Positions 5,530 to 7,905 of a stretch of 7,905 nucleotides of DNA are shown piece after piece (position 1 is the first letter of the stretch; every line of letters begins with the position of its first letter). The notes beneath the pieces are model-generated. The model ran no database searches. It was given only the letters and a program-made list of their open reading frames with translations, and was not told the origin of the DNA. Position numbers and translations under genes: made by a program. This DNA is from Streptomyces violaceus (GTDB taxonomy: Bacteria; Actinomycetota; Actinomycetes; Streptomycetales; Streptomycetaceae): NCBI GenBank assembly GCA_000715635.1, contig KL569147.1, forward strand, positions 26,285 to 34,189. Direction: 5' to 3'.

Positions 5530-7098
5530 TTACACGTCCTGGGCGGTGGAGGACTGGTCCAGGTCACGGTCGCGGACCATGGTGAAGATGGCGATCGCAC
5601 CGGCGAGGGCCACACAGGCCAGCACCACGTAGACGACGCTCCACCCGTGCTGGAGACCCTGTACCGCCCGGTCCACCAGGTCCTCTCCGCCGCTCTCGCG
5701 CACGGAGCCCAGACGGCCCTGGACCACGTCGTCGGCCATCGCACCACTGGCGCCGCCTCCGCCGCCCGCCAACTGCTGACGGGTCGAGGTGAGCAGGAGC
5801 CCGCCCACACACGCGACGCCGATCGTCTCGCCGGCGACCCGGAGGGTGTTGAACATGCCCGACGCCATACCGCTGCGCTCGGCCGGAACCACGCTGACCG
5901 CCGCGTTGTCCATGACGCCGAAGGCGAGACCGATGCCGACACCCGCCAGCAGCAGCGCCGCGTACAGCCCGGTGCGGGACGACAGCGGGTCGGTGAACGT
6001 CATCAGCAACAGCGCGACGGCCAGCACCGCCGGTCCGACGGCGAGCAGCATCCGCACCGACAGCAACCGCACCAGCGTGCCGGTGAACAGCGGCAGGACG
6101 AAGACAGGCAGTGTCAGCGGCAGCAGCATCGCACCGGACATCGTCGACCCCGCGCCGCCCGCGCCCTGGAAGTAGGGCGGCAGGTAGACCAGCAGGGCCG
6201 CGAACGCGAAGACGATGCTGACCGGCTGCCAGATGATGGCGACGAACGTGGGGCGCCGCAGCAGGCTCAGGTCGAACATCGGCTCGGCGACGCGCAGTTC
6301 GACCACGACGAACAGAGCGAGGAACAGCGCCGCGCCCGCGAAGGATCCGAGTGTGACGACTCCGCCCCACCCCTGCGAGGGTCCCTCGACGAAGCCGAGG
6401 GCGAGCAGCATGAGGGCCAGGGTGAAGGTCAGCACACCGGGCAGGTCGATGCGCCGCGCACCCGGGTTCTTCGACTCGGGCAGCGGCCGGGCCAGGACGA
6501 GCACGACCGCACCGAGCAGGACGTTGACCAGGAACACGGCGTGCCAGGACGCCACGCCCACCAGCAGGCCGGACACGAACGGCCCCATCGCCAGGCCGAA
6601 GCCGATCGAGGCGCCGAAGATGCCGAAGGCCCTGGCCCGGGCAGCCCCGCTGAACGTGTGGGCGAGCAGCGCGGAGCCGCTGGTCAGCACCGCTGCCGCG
6701 CCCATGCCCTGAACGAAACGCGCCAGGTCCACGAGCAGGATGGTGGGGGCGGTGCCCGCGACGAGCGAGGCCAGCGCGAAGACGGTCGTGCCGCTCAGGA
6801 ACAGGCGGCGGCGCCCGAAGAGGTCGGCCGCGGAACCGGCCGCGAGCATGAAGGCGGTGAACGCCACGTTGTAGGCGTTCAGCACCCATTGGGTGGAGGC
6901 GGCCGAGGCGTTGAGCGCGCCGGACATGTCGGCGAGGGCGACGCCCGGCCCCGTGACGGAGATGGGCAGCATCACGGCGGCCAGAGCGATGGCCACCAGT
7001 ACCCGTGTGGGACCGACGGCACTGTCCGCCCGGGGGGCGGTCTCCGCGGGGACGGTCCTGGGGGGTGACAGCTCGGAATCAACAGGTGACTGGGACAT
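5530..7098 (-). CDS. DHA2-family MFS drug exporter (EmrB/QacA type, 14 predicted helices)
   Basis: This 522-residue inner-membrane protein probably exports a drug or other small amphipathic molecule in exchange for protons. A polar N-terminal tail of about 30 residues precedes helix 1. Motif A is at 88-103 (GSAADLFGRRRLFLSG), motif B at 127-135 (RFVQGMGAA, with Arg127 in helix 4), and motif C is the GFGLAMGPFVSGLL stretch at 166-179. This is followed by WHAVFLVNV at 185-193, the block typical of the 14-helix DHA2 group. A Gly-rich (GGGGG at 445-449), charged loop of roughly 50 residues precedes the last helix (about 487-507), as is usual in this group. Length is typical. The ATG at 7098 has only a weak AGG five bases upstream, so translation may depend partly on the HAD gene whose stop lies 29 bases before it; the two probably form one operon. 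The substrate could be an antibiotic, a hormone or a toxin; no regulator gene is next to it in the window. Confidence 0.95.
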   Translation of the reverse strand: MSQSPVDSELSPPRTVPAETAPRADSAVGPTRVLVAIALAAVMLPISVTGPGVALADMSGALNASAASTQWVLNAYNVAFTAFMLAAGSAADLFGRRRLFLSGTTVFALASLVAGTAPTILLVDLARFVQGMGAAAVLTSGSALLAHTFSGAARARAFGIFGASIGFGLAMGPFVSGLLVGVASWHAVFLVNVLLGAVVLVLARPLPESKNPGARRIDLPGVLTFTLALMLLALGFVEGPSQGWGGVVTLGSFAGAALFLALFVVVELRVAEPMFDLSLLRRPTFVAIIWQPVSIVFAFAALLVYLPPYFQGAGGAGSTMSGAMLLPLTLPVFVLPLFTGTLVRLLSVRMLLAVGPAVLAVALLLMTFTDPLSSRTGLYAALLLAGVGIGLAFGVMDNAAVSVVPAERSGMASGMFNTLRVAGETIGVACVGGLLLTSTRQQLAGGGGGASGAMADDVVQGRLGSVRESGGEDLVDRAVQGLQHGWSVVYVVLACVALAGAIAIFTMVRDRDLDQSSTAQDV

Positions 7099-7127
7099 CG
7101 GAACCTATCGGGGGAGGGGGAGTTTTT

Positions 7128-7823
7128 TCAGAGCCGGGAGGCCGGCGAGGCATCCTGGGCGGTGAGAAGAGCGCCGAGTTCCGCGAACGTGCTCACCCGC
7201 GCGTCGATGAAGGACCCGAACGCCGACGCGTCGTCGTCCGAGAAGACCGCGCCGCGCATCAGCACCGTGCGCAGCCCCGCGATCTTGGCCGCGCGCAGGG
7301 CGAGCGGGGAGTCGTCCACCAGCAGCCACTGTCCCGGATCCACTTCGCCCTCGGTCGCGAGCAGCGCCGCGTAGGTGTCCGGATCGGCCTTGGAGGCGTG
7401 GTCCAGCGCCACATAGTCCTCGGGCCCGAACAGGCCGTCGAGCAGCGAGCGACGCGCGGTGGTGCGGTCCATCGTGGAGAACACCCGCAACCGCACGCCC
7501 AGAGCCCGCTGCTGCGCGCAGAACACCTCCACGCCCTCGCCGAGGGCCAGCGGCGTGCCCTGGACGGAGGTCAGCGACCTGAGCGCGTCGATCTCGGCGT
7601 TCAGGTGCTGCTCGATACCGAGGCCCGCGAACAGCACGCGCAGGCTCTCCCGTTGGGGAAAGGTGCTGATGGCCTTGAACTGCGTGACCGTCGCCTCGAT
7701 CGGCAACTCGGTGTGGCGGTTGATGCCCTCGTGCAGGGCGAGCAGCAGCAGGCTCGACGCGTTCAGGCTCAGCACTCCGTCGAAGTCCAGCAGCACGGTC
7801 TGCGGGGAAGCGGCGCGGTCCAA
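7128..7823 (-). CDS. HAD-family hydrolase, probable small-molecule phosphatase
   Basis: The 231-residue protein has all four HAD motifs: motif I LLDFDGVL at 11-18 (nucleophile Asp13, acid/base Asp15), motif II VFSTMD at 114-119 (Ser116 or Thr117), motif III Lys145 in SKADPDTY, and motif IV LLVDDSPLALRAAKIAG at 167-183 (Asp170, Asp171). Residues about 20-90 between motifs I and II are mostly helical in character and would be a C1-type cap, as in beta-phosphoglucomutase-like and phosphoglycolate-phosphatase-like members. It is cytoplasmic. The start is a TTG, chosen because AGGAG lies 7 bases upstream and no ATG or GTG is available in frame before it. The exporter follows after 29 bases. Because an AfsA homologue lies nearby, and furan or butyrolactone precursors are phosphorylated until a phosphatase acts (MmfP in the methylenomycin-furan pathway), dephosphorylating the AfsA product is a reasonable hypothesis. 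A general sugar-phosphate phosphatase is the main alternative. Confidence 0.9.
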   Translation of the reverse strand: MDRAASPQTVLLDFDGVLSLNASSLLLLALHEGINRHTELPIEATVTQFKAISTFPQRESLRVLFAGLGIEQHLNAEIDALRSLTSVQGTPLALGEGVEVFCAQQRALGVRLRVFSTMDRTTARRSLLDGLFGPEDYVALDHASKADPDTYAALLATEGEVDPGQWLLVDDSPLALRAAKIAGLRTVLMRGAVFSDDDASAFGSFIDARVSTFAELGALLTAQDASPASRL

Positions 7824-7830
7824 GGCGTAA

Positions 7831-7835
7831 CTCCT
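7831..7835 (-). promoter_or_regulatory. Ribosome binding site that sets a TTG start for the HAD gene
   Basis: Read on the minus strand, AGGAG ends 7 bases before TTG (7823-7821). It is the strongest such site near the gene, and the frame upstream shows no ATG or GTG. The rest of the stretch to the right edge (7836-7905) is G-rich and holds no gene or promoter that I can recognise. Confidence 0.65.
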
Positions 7836-7905
7836 GGGTGGGTGAAGGGAGGCGCGGCCGGGAAGGCCTGGACCGCGCGGGGCGAGGGAGGGGGGCGCCG
7901 GCGGT

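Noticed and set aside
4702..7068. A 788-codon plus-strand open frame running through the AfsA-family gene, the terminator and the exporter's antisense strand.
   Set aside because: It is a high-GC shadow. Its translation is low-complexity, rich in Arg, Gly, Gln and Asp with no domain, and it crosses a strong bidirectional terminator, while the genes it overlaps have full family motifs.
7110..7127. G-rich run followed by six T between the HAD and exporter genes, resembling a terminator tail.
   Set aside because: There is no hairpin before the T-run on the plus strand. On the transcribed minus strand it reads as A6 followed by a C-rich stretch just before the exporter start, so it is more likely a simple spacer.

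Overview
The window looks like chromosomal DNA of a high-GC actinomycete, most likely Streptomyces. G or C dominates third codon positions, GTG and TTG starts occur, one enzyme carries a twin-arginine signal peptide, and there is an AfsA-family gene, a family best known from Streptomyces gamma-butyrolactone signalling. The window holds six protein genes and no RNA gene, insertion sequence or CRISPR array that I can see.

Left part (1-2677, plus strand): a polysaccharide-degradation pair. The first gene is cut by the window edge. It encodes a non-catalytic stretch (concanavalin-like, fibronectin III, putative Ig, concanavalin-like) of a probably secreted protein. Twenty-seven bases later comes a Tat-exported alginate-lyase-family enzyme, probably translated from the same transcript. 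The two products plausibly act outside the cell on a uronic-acid polysaccharide.

Middle (2678-4468): a cytoplasmic type B carboxylesterase follows, separated from the lyase by a long imperfect hairpin. A second, nested hairpin spans the esterase stop codon. The short gap after it holds three heptamers at an exact 11-bp period, a layout used by SARP- and PhoP-type regulators of Streptomyces.

Right part (4469-7905): an AfsA/ScbA/MmfL-type signalling-molecule synthase on the plus strand faces a minus-strand pair, a HAD phosphatase-like hydrolase followed by a 14-helix DHA2 drug exporter. A perfect 21-bp stem with a 3-base loop separates the converging units and should stop transcription from both sides. 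AfsA homologue plus HAD phosphatase matches two of the three enzyme types of the methylenomycin-furan pathway (MmfL, MmfP). The reductase and the TetR-type receptor are not in this window and would have to lie beyond 7905 or elsewhere. The suggestion that synthase, phosphatase and exporter form one hormone or antibiotic-control locus is inference from gene content and position.
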